From VRUE01 sp963717375 (GTDB taxonomy: Bacteria; Actinomycetota; Thermoleophilia; Solirubrobacterales; 70-9), in the NCBI GenBank assembly GCA_963717375.1, contig OY970329.1, positions 2,790,001-2,854,000 on the forward strand: 64,000 bases of DNA. Direction: 5' to 3'. How positions within the stretch are numbered: position 1 is the stretch's first letter; every line of letters begins with the position of its first letter. Positions 1 to 8,834 of the stretch are shown here, one piece after another. The position numbers and the translations under genes were made by a program. A model generated the notes under the pieces. The model was given only the letters and a program-made list of their open reading frames with translations, had not been told where the DNA came from and did no database searches.

Positions 1-2
1 GC

Positions 3-1352
3 AACGACGGAACCGTCAATCCGCTGGTCATTCCCCTGAGCGCAACCGCGCTGGCGGGTCCTCACGCCGTCATCTCGCCGGCTCAAGCAGGGTTCGGGGA
101 TGTCGCTGTCGGCTCAGCCTCGGCCCCAAAGGCCTTTACGATCAAAAACGCTGGCGACTACCCGCTGCAGATCCAGCAGGTATTCGTCCTGTCAGGGACG
201 CCGCAGCTCTTCCCGGTCTCCACCGATTCCTGCAGCGCTCAAGTCCTCTCTCCGGCTGCCTCCTGCCAGCTCACCGTGGACTTCCACCCAAATGGCACGG
301 GAGAACGGGAGGGGACAGTCTTCGTCATCACCAACGAGAACGGCCCAGTCACTACCGCGTCATTCTTCGGCTACGGGGTCCCCTCGCCTAACGGCGTCGC
401 GACCGTAGCGGGAGTCGCCGCTGCCGGTAGTCCGCTGACCTGCACCCCCAGCGGCTACTCCGACGGGACGACATTTGCCTACCAGTGGCAAAAGGACGGC
501 AACCCTTTCGATGCGACCGGCTCGAAGATCACTCCGACCGACGCCGATGTCGGCGCTCGCTTTTCCTGCCGTGTCTCGGCGACGAACTCGGTCGGTTCGC
601 AAACCGTTACCTCGGCCAAGAGCGCACCGATTGCGCCCAAGGACCTCTCGGGGCTCGACGGCAGCCTCGTCGACGAATCGGCCTGCCGCGCCGTGCAGGC
701 CCCCTCTGGGCTAAAGGTGGGGACAAAGACGGTGAAGCTCAGCTATGGCAAGCCGGTCACTCCGTCTTCGACTTTTGTCCTTGACGCGCCGGGTCTCAAA
801 ATGACGGCGATGATCGACGGTCAGGCCCTGGCTCATGGCACCGGGCATGTCGCCCTGACGCCACGCTCTCTTCAAAGTTTCGCCGATGGCACCCACGCGC
901 TGCGGGTGAGCGCAGGATCGCGTGAAGGCAACTCTCAGATCGCACTGGCGCCCTGTCGCCTCGCGGTCCGCCTCGAAGGCGGTCCGAGCCGCCCCGCGAG
1001 CCTCGTCCTCTCGGCTGCCGCCGGCATGACCTCGCCCAAGGTGCGCTTGCCGGGGAGGCTGCGCCTTCATGTAAGCGCAGCCGCTCTGGGCACCGCGTCG
1101 ATTCAGGTCGCAGGAAAACCCGCTGAGACTTTTGGGCTCAGCGGAGCGCGTACCAGCGCAAACGGAATTACCGTCTCGCTAAAGGCGCACTCGGTCCAGA
1201 TCAAACACCTGCCGCCAGAAGCCGGCGTGGTGAGCATTGCCCTCAATGGTGGAGTGATCACCGGGCGAGGCGGCGTTGTCAAGGCCACCGCGCAGCTTCG
1301 AGGGGACGCTGCTGCAAGCAGTGCCGACGCCCGTACGACTTGGCATCGGTAG
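3..1352 (+). CDS. Secreted/surface protein with choice-of-anchor D-like domain (5' partial)
   Basis: The frame is open from base 3, so the true start lies upstream of the window; about 449 residues are visible. The first ~100 residues resemble an Ig-like ASPM/SPD-2/Hydin (choice-of-anchor D) repeat: FGDVAVGS, FTIKNAG, then a pair of cysteines in a CSAQ...CQLTVDF pattern. This is followed by a PKD/Ig-like stretch (SGYSDGTTFAYQWQKDG, FSCRVSATN) and a beta-rich C-terminal region. Such domains are typical of exported adhesive or structural proteins. No membrane anchor is seen at the C-terminus. The exact function is unknown. Confidence 0.75.
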   Translation, partial: NDGTVNPLVIPLSATALAGPHAVISPAQAGFGDVAVGSASAPKAFTIKNAGDYPLQIQQVFVLSGTPQLFPVSTDSCSAQVLSPAASCQLTVDFHPNGTGEREGTVFVITNENGPVTTASFFGYGVPSPNGVATVAGVAAAGSPLTCTPSGYSDGTTFAYQWQKDGNPFDATGSKITPTDADVGARFSCRVSATNSVGSQTVTSAKSAPIAPKDLSGLDGSLVDESACRAVQAPSGLKVGTKTVKLSYGKPVTPSSTFVLDAPGLKMTAMIDGQALAHGTGHVALTPRSLQSFADGTHALRVSAGSREGNSQIALAPCRLAVRLEGGPSRPASLVLSAAAGMTSPKVRLPGRLRLHVSAAALGTASIQVAGKPAETFGLSGARTSANGITVSLKAHSVQIKHLPPEAGVVSIALNGGVITGRGGVVKATAQLRGDAAASSADARTTWHR

Positions 1353-1375
1353 CTAGCGGTCTTTGCTCACGGACG

Positions 1376-1449
1376 TTAAACGCGACTGATCGGCGGCCGG
1401 CCCCCAACTGAACTGTGGGCCTGGTCTCGTTGTAGTGCTCGAGCCAGTG
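1376..1449 (-). pseudogene. Degenerate 3' end of an IS481-type transposase
   Basis: On the minus strand, WLEHYNETR in one frame continues in another frame as HSSVGGRPPISRV followed by a stop. Together these match the characteristic C-terminus of IS481-family DDE transposases (WL.YYN..RPH..LGGRPPISR). A single-base indel separates the two halves and nothing upstream of this tail is recognisable, so it is a short relic. It lies between the end of the anchor protein gene and a deleted SnoaL-like gene, which suggests that old transposition damage shaped this junction. Confidence 0.5.
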
Positions 1450-1520
1450 TGGCAAAGCCGGTTTCGGTGACGATGAGACCGGTAGGCCATTCCGTAGGCT
1501 CACTCCTGCGCCATCGTCCT

Positions 1521-1754
1521 ATGAGTGACAGTATTCCCGAGCTTGCCGTGGCCTACAGCCAGGCATGGGCGAACCACGCTCCAGAGGCGATCGTTGCCGG
1601 CACCCGTGACGGCAAATCCTTCGCCTGCGATGGCACCGACGTATTCACCGTCAGCGATGGCCTTGTCGCACGCAAGGACTCATATTTGGATTGGATCACC
1701 TACCAGCAGCAGACGGGTGTCGACGTGACCTCTGTGAGCGAGTTTTCATATTGA
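1521..1754 (+). pseudogene. Internally deleted SnoaL/NTF2-like protein
   Basis: The frame from ATG 1521 begins like an NTF2/SnoaL-like protein (PELAVAYSQAWANHAPEAIVA) and ends like one (GTDVFTVSDGLVARKDSYLD, then WITYQQQTGV), but the roughly 50 residues that normally lie between are missing; only about 77 codons remain. The beta-strand core and pocket of the fold would be lost. It follows the transposase relic directly. It may be untranslated debris or a short expressed remnant; debris is more likely. Confidence 0.5.
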
Positions 1755-1844
1755 CCTGAGCCATCTATCTTCGCGGGCCTTAGTACTGCAGCGCATACCG
1801 AGATTTAGCCTCGGCTTTGGAGGCTCTTTAGGGAATGCGAGAAG

Positions 1845-4800
1845 ATGGCGTGCATGGACGGGGTGGCGATCGTCGTTTTCAGCGACTTGGTGGACTCGAC
1901 CGCCCTGCTTGCGAGGTTGGGAGACGATGGCATGGAGCGGGTGCGCCGCGCTCACGTCGAAGATGTCGCCCGCGAGGTCAAGGGTGGCGGTGGGCGCGTG
2001 GTGAAGACCCTCGGCGACGGCACGATGGCGACCTTCGAAAGCGCGCTCGGAGCGTTGAAGGCCGCGGCCGGAATCCAAGCAGCGGTCGAGCGGCTCGACG
2101 GCGCACAGGGCAAGATCGGAATCGCCGCTCGCGTGGGGATCGCAGCCGGTGAGCCGATTTCCGACGGGGACGACCTACACGGGATGACGGTGGTGATCGC
2201 CAGCCGGCTCTGCTCCGCGGCGGGCACCGGCGAGGTGTTGGTCCAGGGAGTCGTGGAGTCGCTGGTCGCCTCGCGTGACGGCCTCAGCCTCGAAGCCGCG
2301 AGCGAGTACGAGCTGAAGGGAGTTCCGGACCCGGTCCAGGCTTCGAGGCTGATTTGGAAGGAGCTCGCGGGGGGGACGGAGGCGGCTTCGGTCGGGTTCG
2401 ACATGACGCGGACCCCGGCCCTCGGCAAAGGCTCATCGACGGACGATGAGGTGTTGTGCATCGGTCTCCTCGGGGCGTTCTCCGTCAGCGCCGGCGACAG
2501 CGTCATCGCCGACGACGCCTGGCGGCTGCGCAAGGCCAAGACGCTGATCAAGCTGCTCGCCCTCGCTCCCGAGCGCCGCATCCACGTCGACCAGGCCATC
2601 GAGCTGCTGTGGGCGGGGCGGGATCCGGACTCCGCCCGCAACAACCTCCATCAGGCGATATTCGCGGCCCGGCGCGCGCTTGACTCGATCGGGCTGGACG
2701 GCGGCCGCTACCTGGAGCTGCGCGAAGAACTGATCCTGCTCAGCCCCGAGGACCCGGTCCGGATCGACGCGGTCGCCTTCGAAGAGCTCGCCGCCGCGGC
2801 GCGCGAGCAGGGCGACCCTGGCGCCTACCGCTCGGCGCTCGAGGACTTCGACGCCGAGCTGCTGCCGGCTGACCGCTACGAGGACTGGAGCCGGGAGCGG
2901 CGCGACTCGCTCGAAGAGCTCCGCCTCGCCCTGGAGGCTGAGCTGGCGGAGTTGGAGGAGCGCGACGAGCCTGAAGCGGCGGCTGGCCGCGGGCCCAAGC
3001 TGCCGTCACAGCTGACTAGCTTCGTCGGCCGCGAGCGCGAGCTGGCAGAGGCCGCGGCGCTGCTGCGCGATGCGAGGCTCCTCACCTTGACCGGGGCCGG
3101 CGGCTGCGGCAAGACCAGGCTGGCTCTGCAGCTTGCCGGGCAGCAGGGGGAGGATTTCTCCGACGGAGTCTGGCTGGTCGAGCTGGCGGCGCTCGGCGAG
3201 CCCGAGCTGGTCGGGCCAGCGGTCGCCCAGGCCCTGGACACCCGGCTCGCCTCCGACCGGGCGCCAGAGGTCGCCCTCGCAAGTCACATCGGCGACCGCC
3301 AGCAGCTGCTCCTGCTCGACAACTGTGAGCACCTGGTCGAGCCGATCGCCCACCTCGCCGAGGCCCTACTCAGCCGCTGCCCGAACCTGACCGTGCTGGC
3401 GACCAGCCGCGAGCCGCTCCGCATCCCTGGCGAGGCCACCTGGCGCGTCCCCTCGCTCTCCCTCCCCAGGCTGGTCCCCGGAGCGCCCGCGGAGGAGTCC
3501 CTGGCGGCTGAGTCGGTGCGACTGTTCGCCACCCGGGCCGCGCAGGCCGCCCCCGGATTTGAGCTCGGCGCCGACAACGCGGACGCCGTCGCCTCCCTTT
3601 GCCACCGTCTCGACGGGATGCCGCTGGCGATCGAGCTGGCGGCGGCCCAAGCGGCCGTTCTCACTCCGGCTCAGATCGTCGAGCGCCTCGACGACTCGCT
3701 CGACCTGCTCTCGGCCGGGGCCCGCACGGCGATGACCCGACAGCAGACGCTGCGGGCGACGCTCGCCTGGAGCTTTGACCTGCTCGACGCCTCCGAGCAG
3801 GTGCTGCTGCGCCGGCTCGCAGTGTTCGCCGGCGCCTTTGGGCTGGAGGCGGCGGAGGACGTCTGTGCCGAGGACCCGTTGCGGCGCAGCGAGGTCGCCG
3901 CCCTGCTGGGCAGGCTGATCGACAAGTCGCTGGTCCAGGTCGAAGGGGGATCCGGCGACCGTCGCTACCGGCTGCTGGAGACCGTGCGCCAGTACGCGGT
4001 CGAGCGTCTCGAGGAGGCTGGGGAACGGTCCGTCCTAGAGCGGTGCCATTGCGACTGGTACGTCGAGCTGGCCGAGAGCGACCCGACACCGGCCGGCGAG
4101 CTGCCGGCCCGGATCACGCTGCGGGGCCTCGATCGGGAGCGGGACAACCTGCGCGCCGCCCTGGCCTCGGCGCTGGCCGCCGATCCTCAAGCGGCGCTGC
4201 GTCTTGCTGTCGCCCTCTGGCGTTTCTGGCTGATGCGCGGCTACCTCGCCGAGGGGTATCGCTGGCTCACCGCTGCCCTGGCCGCGGCGCCCGAGCCCAC
4301 GGCGGTGCGCGCCCGCGCCCTGCTCGCCGCCTGCGTAATCGGGCTGCGCCGCGGCGTCCACGGGCGGATCCACGAGTTCGCGAGCGAGAGCGTTGCGATC
4401 TTCCGCGAGCTCGAGGACCGGGCCGGGATGTTCGACGCGGTCGAGGTCTCGGCGGCTTACCGGACGATCGTCAGTCCCGCGCAGGACGTCGAGCGCCTCG
4501 TGCGCGAACACGAGGCGCTGGTCGCCGACGACCTGCCGGCCGAGCGGCCGCCGATGTGGGCGGCCCACACGCGCGGCATCGCCGCCTGGTTCCGGCGCGA
4601 ATACGGCCCCGCACGAGAGCAGCTGGAAGCCGCGCTGGGGCACGCCGGCGCTCTGGCCGCCGAGCCGCGCCCGGCGCTCTGGCCGCTCAGCTACGGGTTC
4701 GTCTCGGTCGAGCCCGAGACCGGCTACCCGCTCTTCCTACACGAGGACACCACGATCGTCGCCCGCCGCGTGGGCGGCGCCGCGGCCGCCGCCCACATCC

Positions 4801-5438
4801 TCGTCAACCTCGCCGCGGTGGATCGCGCCGAGGCCGACTTCGCCCACGCGGAGGAGCTGATCGAGGAGAGCCTCGCCCGCTTCGAGCAGCTCGGCGACCA
4901 GCAGGGCGAGGCCTTTGCGCTCAACGCCTTTGGCAACCTGGCCCGCTCCGGCGGCGACTTTGAGCGAGGCCGGTCGCTGCTCGAGCGCAGCCTCGCCCTG
5001 CGGCAGGAAATCGGCGACCGCCGCGGCGCCGGAATCACCCTCAGCTGCCTGGCGATGCTCCTGGCCCGCTCCGGCGACGCGGACGGCGCCCGCATCTCAG
5101 CCGGGCAGAGCCGGACCTGGTTCGCCGAAAACGACGACCTGATCGGCCTCGGCGCCGCCGAGCTGAGCCTGGCGAACGTGGCGCTGTGCGCCGGCGATCG
5201 CGCCGATGCCCGGGCTCACCTCGAGGCCGCCGTCTCGGTCTTCGGAGGGATCGGGACGACCCACCAGGGGGGGTGGGCGCTGGCAGTGCTGGCGGCGATC
5301 TGCGCGGAGGACGGCGAGGCGGCGATGGGGCGCCGCTGGCTGGACCGGGCGAGCCGGCACTTCGAGCTGCTCGAGTGCGACGCCGGCATCGCATACTGCC
5401 GGAATCTGGAGGCTAAGGCGCTGCAAAGTGGGTGCTAA
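1845..5438 (+). CDS. Class III cyclase-BTAD-STAND ATPase-TPR regulator
   Basis: 1197 residues with several domains in order. Residues ~8-170 form a class III nucleotidyl cyclase homology domain: FSDLVDST with Asp14 and the VKTLGDG loop with Lys54 and Asp58, so both metal-binding aspartates appear present. Residues ~205-370 resemble a BTAD-type activator region (LRKAKTLIKLLALAPERRI). From ~386 an NB-ARC/STAND ATPase follows, with FVGRERE, Walker A GAGGCGKT at 417-424 and a Walker B-like QQLLLLDNCEHL. The rest is helical TPR-like sequence, and no LuxR HTH is seen at the C-terminus. It is probably a signal-responsive transcriptional regulator, perhaps of the flavoenzyme genes that follow. ATG 1854 is an alternative start. 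Confidence 0.85.
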   Translation: MACMDGVAIVVFSDLVDSTALLARLGDDGMERVRRAHVEDVAREVKGGGGRVVKTLGDGTMATFESALGALKAAAGIQAAVERLDGAQGKIGIAARVGIAAGEPISDGDDLHGMTVVIASRLCSAAGTGEVLVQGVVESLVASRDGLSLEAASEYELKGVPDPVQASRLIWKELAGGTEAASVGFDMTRTPALGKGSSTDDEVLCIGLLGAFSVSAGDSVIADDAWRLRKAKTLIKLLALAPERRIHVDQAIELLWAGRDPDSARNNLHQAIFAARRALDSIGLDGGRYLELREELILLSPEDPVRIDAVAFEELAAAAREQGDPGAYRSALEDFDAELLPADRYEDWSRERRDSLEELRLALEAELAELEERDEPEAAAGRGPKLPSQLTSFVGRERELAEAAALLRDARLLTLTGAGGCGKTRLALQLAGQQGEDFSDGVWLVELAALGEPELVGPAVAQALDTRLASDRAPEVALASHIGDRQQLLLLDNCEHLVEPIAHLAEALLSRCPNLTVLATSREPLRIPGEATWRVPSLSLPRLVPGAPAEESLAAESVRLFATRAAQAAPGFELGADNADAVASLCHRLDGMPLAIELAAAQAAVLTPAQIVERLDDSLDLLSAGARTAMTRQQTLRATLAWSFDLLDASEQVLLRRLAVFAGAFGLEAAEDVCAEDPLRRSEVAALLGRLIDKSLVQVEGGSGDRRYRLLETVRQYAVERLEEAGERSVLERCHCDWYVELAESDPTPAGELPARITLRGLDRERDNLRAALASALAADPQAALRLAVALWRFWLMRGYLAEGYRWLTAALAAAPEPTAVRARALLAACVIGLRRGVHGRIHEFASESVAIFRELEDRAGMFDAVEVSAAYRTIVSPAQDVERLVREHEALVADDLPAERPPMWAAHTRGIAAWFRREYGPAREQLEAALGHAGALAAEPRPALWPLSYGFVSVEPETGYPLFLHEDTTIVARRVGGAAAAAHILVNLAAVDRAEADFAHAEELIEESLARFEQLGDQQGEAFALNAFGNLARSGGDFERGRSLLERSLALRQEIGDRRGAGITLSCLAMLLARSGDADGARISAGQSRTWFAENDDLIGLGAAELSLANVALCAGDRADARAHLEAAVSVFGGIGTTHQGGWALAVLAAICAEDGEAAMGRRWLDRASRHFELLECDAGIAYCRNLEAKALQSGC

Positions 5439-5510
5439 GAGGTGGCTCCTAGCCTCGCTGTGCGTCGTTGAGGCGCGATCTAAACCAACCCATACCGAGA
5501 GGGAGCCGAG

Positions 5511-6908
5511 ATGGCCACGCAGGGAGTGCTTGGAGCGGCAACGCTGAAGGAGTTCGAGGACGGTCTGCACGGAGAGATGGTCAAGCCCGGCGATGGCGGC
5601 TACGACGAGGCGCGCTCGATTTGGAACGGCGCGCACGATGCCCGCCCGGCGCTGATCGCCCGCTGCGCCGACGCCTCTGATGTGCGCCACGCGGTCGGCT
5701 TCGCTCGCAGCGAGGGCCTGGACGTCGCCGTGCGCGGCGGCAGCCACAGCATTCCCGGCTTCTCCACCGTCGAGGGTGGGATCGTCATCGACCTCTCGCC
5801 GATGAAGGGCATCAAGGTGGATGTGGGCGGGCGGACCGCAACCGCCCAAGGGGGGGTCCTCTGGAACGAGTTCGACGCCGCCACCCAGGAGCACGGCCTC
5901 GCCACCACCGGTGGCCTGGTCTCGACCACCGGCGTCGCCGGCTTCACCTTGGGCGGCGGGATCGGCTGGCTGATGCGCAAGCACGGCCTCGCCTGCGACA
6001 ACCTGCGTTCTGCCGAGGTCGTCACCGCCGACGGACAGGTCCTCACCGCCAGCGCGACCGAGAACCAGGATCTGTTCTGGGCCCTGCGCGGCGGAGGCGG
6101 CAACTTCGGCGTCGTCACCTCCTTCGAGTTCGACCTGCACCCGGTCGGCCCGACCGTCACGGCCGGCCCGGTCTTCTACCCCGGCGAGCGGGCGGAGGAG
6201 ATCCTGCGCTTCTACCGCGACTTCACGGGCGACCTCCCGGACGAGCTGACCACCTTTGCCAACCTGCTGACCGCGCCGCCGGCGCCCTTCCTGCCCGAGG
6301 AGTGGCACGGCAAGAAGCTGATCGGCCTGATCGGCTGCTACTCCGGCGACCCCGAGGAGGGGGCGAAGGCGATGCAGCCGCTCCGCGATCTGGGCGACCC
6401 GGTGGCCGACCTGGTCGGCCCGATGCCCTACGTCCAGATGCAGGGCCTGGTCGACGCGCTCTACCTGCGCGGGACCAAGGCCTACATGAAGGCCGGCTAC
6501 ATGCGGGATCTGGACGACAAGGCGATCGAGACCCTGGTCCGCTGCCACCAGGACGCGACCTCGCCGGCATCGGAGATCCACGTCCACCACTTCGGGGGCG
6601 CGGTGGCCCGCGCCGATGCCGACGAGACTGCCTACGGGGAGCGCCAGGCGCCCTACGTGCTCAACATCATCGCCATGTCGCACGAGCCGGGCGGGCTGGA
6701 CACCCACATCGATTGGGCGCAGCGGCTCTACGCCGAGATCGAGCCGTCGCTGACCGGCGCCGCCTACATCAACTTCCTCTCGGCCGAGGGTGAGGATCGT
6801 GTGCGAGCCGCCTACGGGGCGGAGAAGTTCGACCGGCTGCGGGCGCTGAAGGACCGCTATGACCCGACCAATCTGTTCCACCTGAACCAGAACATCCCGC
6901 CGTCGTGA
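5511..6908 (+). CDS. FAD-linked oxidase, berberine-bridge-enzyme type (copy 1)
   Basis: 465 residues. An N-terminal PCMH-type FAD-binding domain has RGGSHSIPG, whose histidine is the expected site of covalent 8-alpha attachment of FAD, and STTGVAGFTLGGGIG for the pyrophosphate loop. The C-terminus ends with the BBE-domain signature YDPTNLFHLNQNI. The second cysteine attachment seen in bicovalent family members is absent (STTG at that place). The family oxidises alcohols, sugars or alkaloid-like substrates with O2; the substrate here is unknown. The start follows a purine-rich GAGAGGGAGCCGAG. The stop overlaps a possible GTG start of the next gene. It is paralogous to the gene at 13180-14574. 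Confidence 0.9.
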   Translation: MATQGVLGAATLKEFEDGLHGEMVKPGDGGYDEARSIWNGAHDARPALIARCADASDVRHAVGFARSEGLDVAVRGGSHSIPGFSTVEGGIVIDLSPMKGIKVDVGGRTATAQGGVLWNEFDAATQEHGLATTGGLVSTTGVAGFTLGGGIGWLMRKHGLACDNLRSAEVVTADGQVLTASATENQDLFWALRGGGGNFGVVTSFEFDLHPVGPTVTAGPVFYPGERAEEILRFYRDFTGDLPDELTTFANLLTAPPAPFLPEEWHGKKLIGLIGCYSGDPEEGAKAMQPLRDLGDPVADLVGPMPYVQMQGLVDALYLRGTKAYMKAGYMRDLDDKAIETLVRCHQDATSPASEIHVHHFGGAVARADADETAYGERQAPYVLNIIAMSHEPGGLDTHIDWAQRLYAEIEPSLTGAAYINFLSAEGEDRVRAAYGAEKFDRLRALKDRYDPTNLFHLNQNIPPS

Positions 6909-6943
6909 GGCGGGGTGTGAGGGCCAAAACCCCTCCTCGCGCT

Positions 6944-8071
6944 ATGGCGGAGGCAATCGTGTGCGGTGCCGGAACGGCTGGGCTCGCGTCGGCTGCCGCG
7001 CTTAGAGCAGCAGGCGTCGAGGTGGTTGTGCTGGAGCGGACCGACCGGGTCGGCGCCAGCTGGCGGACACGCTACGACGACCTGCGGCTCAACACGCCGG
7101 GCTGGATGTCGACGCAGCCCGGCTATCGCGCCAGCCGCCGCCGCTACGGCGAGTACCCGACCAGGGACGCGTGGATCCGCTACCTCGAGGACTACGCGGC
7201 CCATCATCGCATCGACGTTCGTTTCGGCACGCAGGTGCGGCGACTGGAGCCCGTCGAGGAGGAGTGGCGGCTAGAGACCGACGGCGACGAGGGTCTGCGG
7301 GCGCGCTTCGTAGTTATCGCGACGGGCTTTGACCGCGACCCCGAGCTGCCCGACTGGCCGGGTCGCGACAGCTTCAGCGGCGGGCTCATCCATTCCAGTG
7401 CCTACCGAAACCCCGAGCCCTACCGCGGCCGCGACGTTCTCGTCGTCGGGCCGGGGACCACCGGCTCGGAGGTCGCGACGCTGCTCGCGCGGGGCGGCGC
7501 CGGAAGGGTGCGCGTGGCCTGTCGGACCCCGCCGAACCTGACGGTTCGCAAGATCATGGGCGCCTCGGTCAACATCCACGGCCTGGTGCTCGAGCGCCTG
7601 CCGCTGAGCGTCGCCGATCGGGCTGGCTGGCTGTCGCAGCGCAGGCTCTTCGGCAAACTCGACCGCCACGGGCTTCCGCGCTCGCCGATCGGAATCGCGA
7701 CGCAAAGCCGCCGGCAACAAGCGCCGGCCTACGACAGCGGGTTCGTCGGTCTTCTCAAGTCAGGCCGGATCGAGATCGTCGCCGCTGTCGAGGGTTTCGA
7801 CGGCGAGGACGTGCTGCTCGCCGACGGCACACGAATCCAACCGCAAGCGGTCATAGCGGCAACGGGCTATGGACGTGGGCTGCGGCCGTTGATCGGTCAC
7901 CTCGGGGTGCTCGACGAGGATGGCAAGCCGCTCGTCGGCGGCGGTAGCGAGCACCCCTCTGCAAGGGGACTGTTCTTCAACGGCTACAGGTCAAATCTCA
8001 GCGGACAGTTGCGGCTGATGCGTCTGGACGCACGGGCTATCGCACGCGCAGTCAAGAAGCAGAGGGCGTAG
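6944..8071 (+). CDS. Flavin-containing monooxygenase-like NAD(P)/FAD oxidoreductase
   Basis: 375 residues from ATG 6944. The N-terminus is a Rossmann loop (CGAGTAGLASAAALRAAGVE), followed by an acidic strand end (VVLERTDRVGASW) and the NTPG motif region (LRLNTPGWMS). A second dinucleotide fold (VLVVGPGTTGSEVATLLARG) should bind NAD(P)H. This layout matches class B flavin monooxygenases of the YUCCA/TrkA-like group. The preferred start puts the FAD loop at the N-terminus. GTG 6905, which overlaps the upstream stop as GTGA, would add 13 residues. It is probably co-transcribed with the BBE-type oxidase. Confidence 0.85.
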   Translation: MAEAIVCGAGTAGLASAAALRAAGVEVVVLERTDRVGASWRTRYDDLRLNTPGWMSTQPGYRASRRRYGEYPTRDAWIRYLEDYAAHHRIDVRFGTQVRRLEPVEEEWRLETDGDEGLRARFVVIATGFDRDPELPDWPGRDSFSGGLIHSSAYRNPEPYRGRDVLVVGPGTTGSEVATLLARGGAGRVRVACRTPPNLTVRKIMGASVNIHGLVLERLPLSVADRAGWLSQRRLFGKLDRHGLPRSPIGIATQSRRQQAPAYDSGFVGLLKSGRIEIVAAVEGFDGEDVLLADGTRIQPQAVIAATGYGRGLRPLIGHLGVLDEDGKPLVGGGSEHPSARGLFFNGYRSNLSGQLRLMRLDARAIARAVKKQRA

Positions 8072-8287
8072 GCGCCGCTGCCGGTAGCGCACGCCGTCAG
8101 GCACAGGGAAAATCAAACCGCCACCTCGAGTTTCGGGCACTCCTGCGCCGGAGTTCCCAAATCGCTGCATATCGGCGCATATCTACACGTGTTCCTGATC
8201 GCGGTCGTCCGTCGGGCCGCTACGAAACCCCTGCAAGCCGCTACTTTCGCGGCGCGCAGTTCTCAGAGTCCTGCCTAATTGCCATGC

Positions 8288-8323
8288 AGAAGGTCGTGGG
8301 TTCGAATCCCATCAGCCGCTTTC
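8288..8323 (+). repeat. tRNA 3'-end-like direct repeat, copy 1
   Basis: 36 nt containing a complete T arm (GTGGG TTCGAAT CCCAT) and the 3' acceptor strand CAGCCGC plus discriminator T. It matches the copy at 9762-9797 at 35 of 36 positions. Upstream, 8249-8287 can be forced into a poor cloverleaf (5 of 7 acceptor pairs, 11-nt anticodon loop), so this is probably a dead tRNA or an attachment-site scar rather than a functional tRNA. Apart from a small GCCGC/GCGGC hairpin, the rest of 8072-8287 shows nothing recognisable. Confidence 0.7.
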
Positions 8324-8337
8324 TTTCCTGTGTCCGG

Positions 8338-8693
8338 CTAGGTAATGCTGGAGTCACGGGCGGTGCGCCGGCGCTGCAGGCGGGATTCGGCGAATTTTCT
8401 TATCAACGCCGCGAGCACGATCAAGACGGACGAAGTAAATGCGAACATCATCCCCCCGACCCAGAGGGGGAGCACCGGATCACCCGTCTTATCCGCCGGC
8501 AGACCGAACGGGATCGTGAGGGGTATGGCCAAGAGCGACAGAGCCGCAAGACGGAAGTCCCCGGTTCCGGCGCCCAGGAGTACCGATATGCCCGGCAGAT
8601 CGTTCCCCACGACCCCCCGGGGTCGGCGTTCATTGAAAAGACGGCGATGACCAGGCCGATCAAATAGGCCGCGATAAGGGCGATCCGAGTCAT
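8338..8693 (-). pseudogene. Small multi-pass membrane protein with a frameshift
   Basis: ATG 8693 opens MTRIALIAAYLIGLVIAVFS, a clear membrane segment. After NADPGGSWG the sensible frame changes, and the protein continues in another frame as VVGNDLPGISVLLGAGTG with two further hydrophobic segments (LAALSLLAIPLTIPFGL; WVGGMMFAFTSSVLIVLAAL). The switch falls in the run CCCCCCGGGG at 8613-8622; one extra base would restore a single ORF of about 118 residues. It is either a recent pseudogene or a homopolymer sequencing error. The family is not recognised. It lies between the two tRNA-end repeats. Confidence 0.6.
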
Positions 8694-8834
8694 AAATGCG
8701 AGGGTACCCCAGCGGGTTTTTTCCAAGCTTCCTTCGCAAAAGAAGATTGTGCAGCGGGCAAACTTCGCTGCCCTAACAGGACCGAATCGTGCCTGACTCA
8801 ACCTAATTCAAGGCCCTCGGCTACGGTTTCGCGC

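Noticed and set aside
5097..6881. 594-codon frame opposite the BBE-type oxidase
   Set aside because: Antisense of two real genes; no protein features.
6900..6944. GAGGCGGGG/CCCCTCCTC inverted repeat as another palindromic element
   Set aside because: The 9-bp match has a mismatch and shares no core with the real elements; chance in GC-rich sequence is likely.
8249..8320. Possible complete tRNA
   Set aside because: Only five acceptor pairs, an 11-nt anticodon loop and no proper D arm; only the 3' third is convincing.
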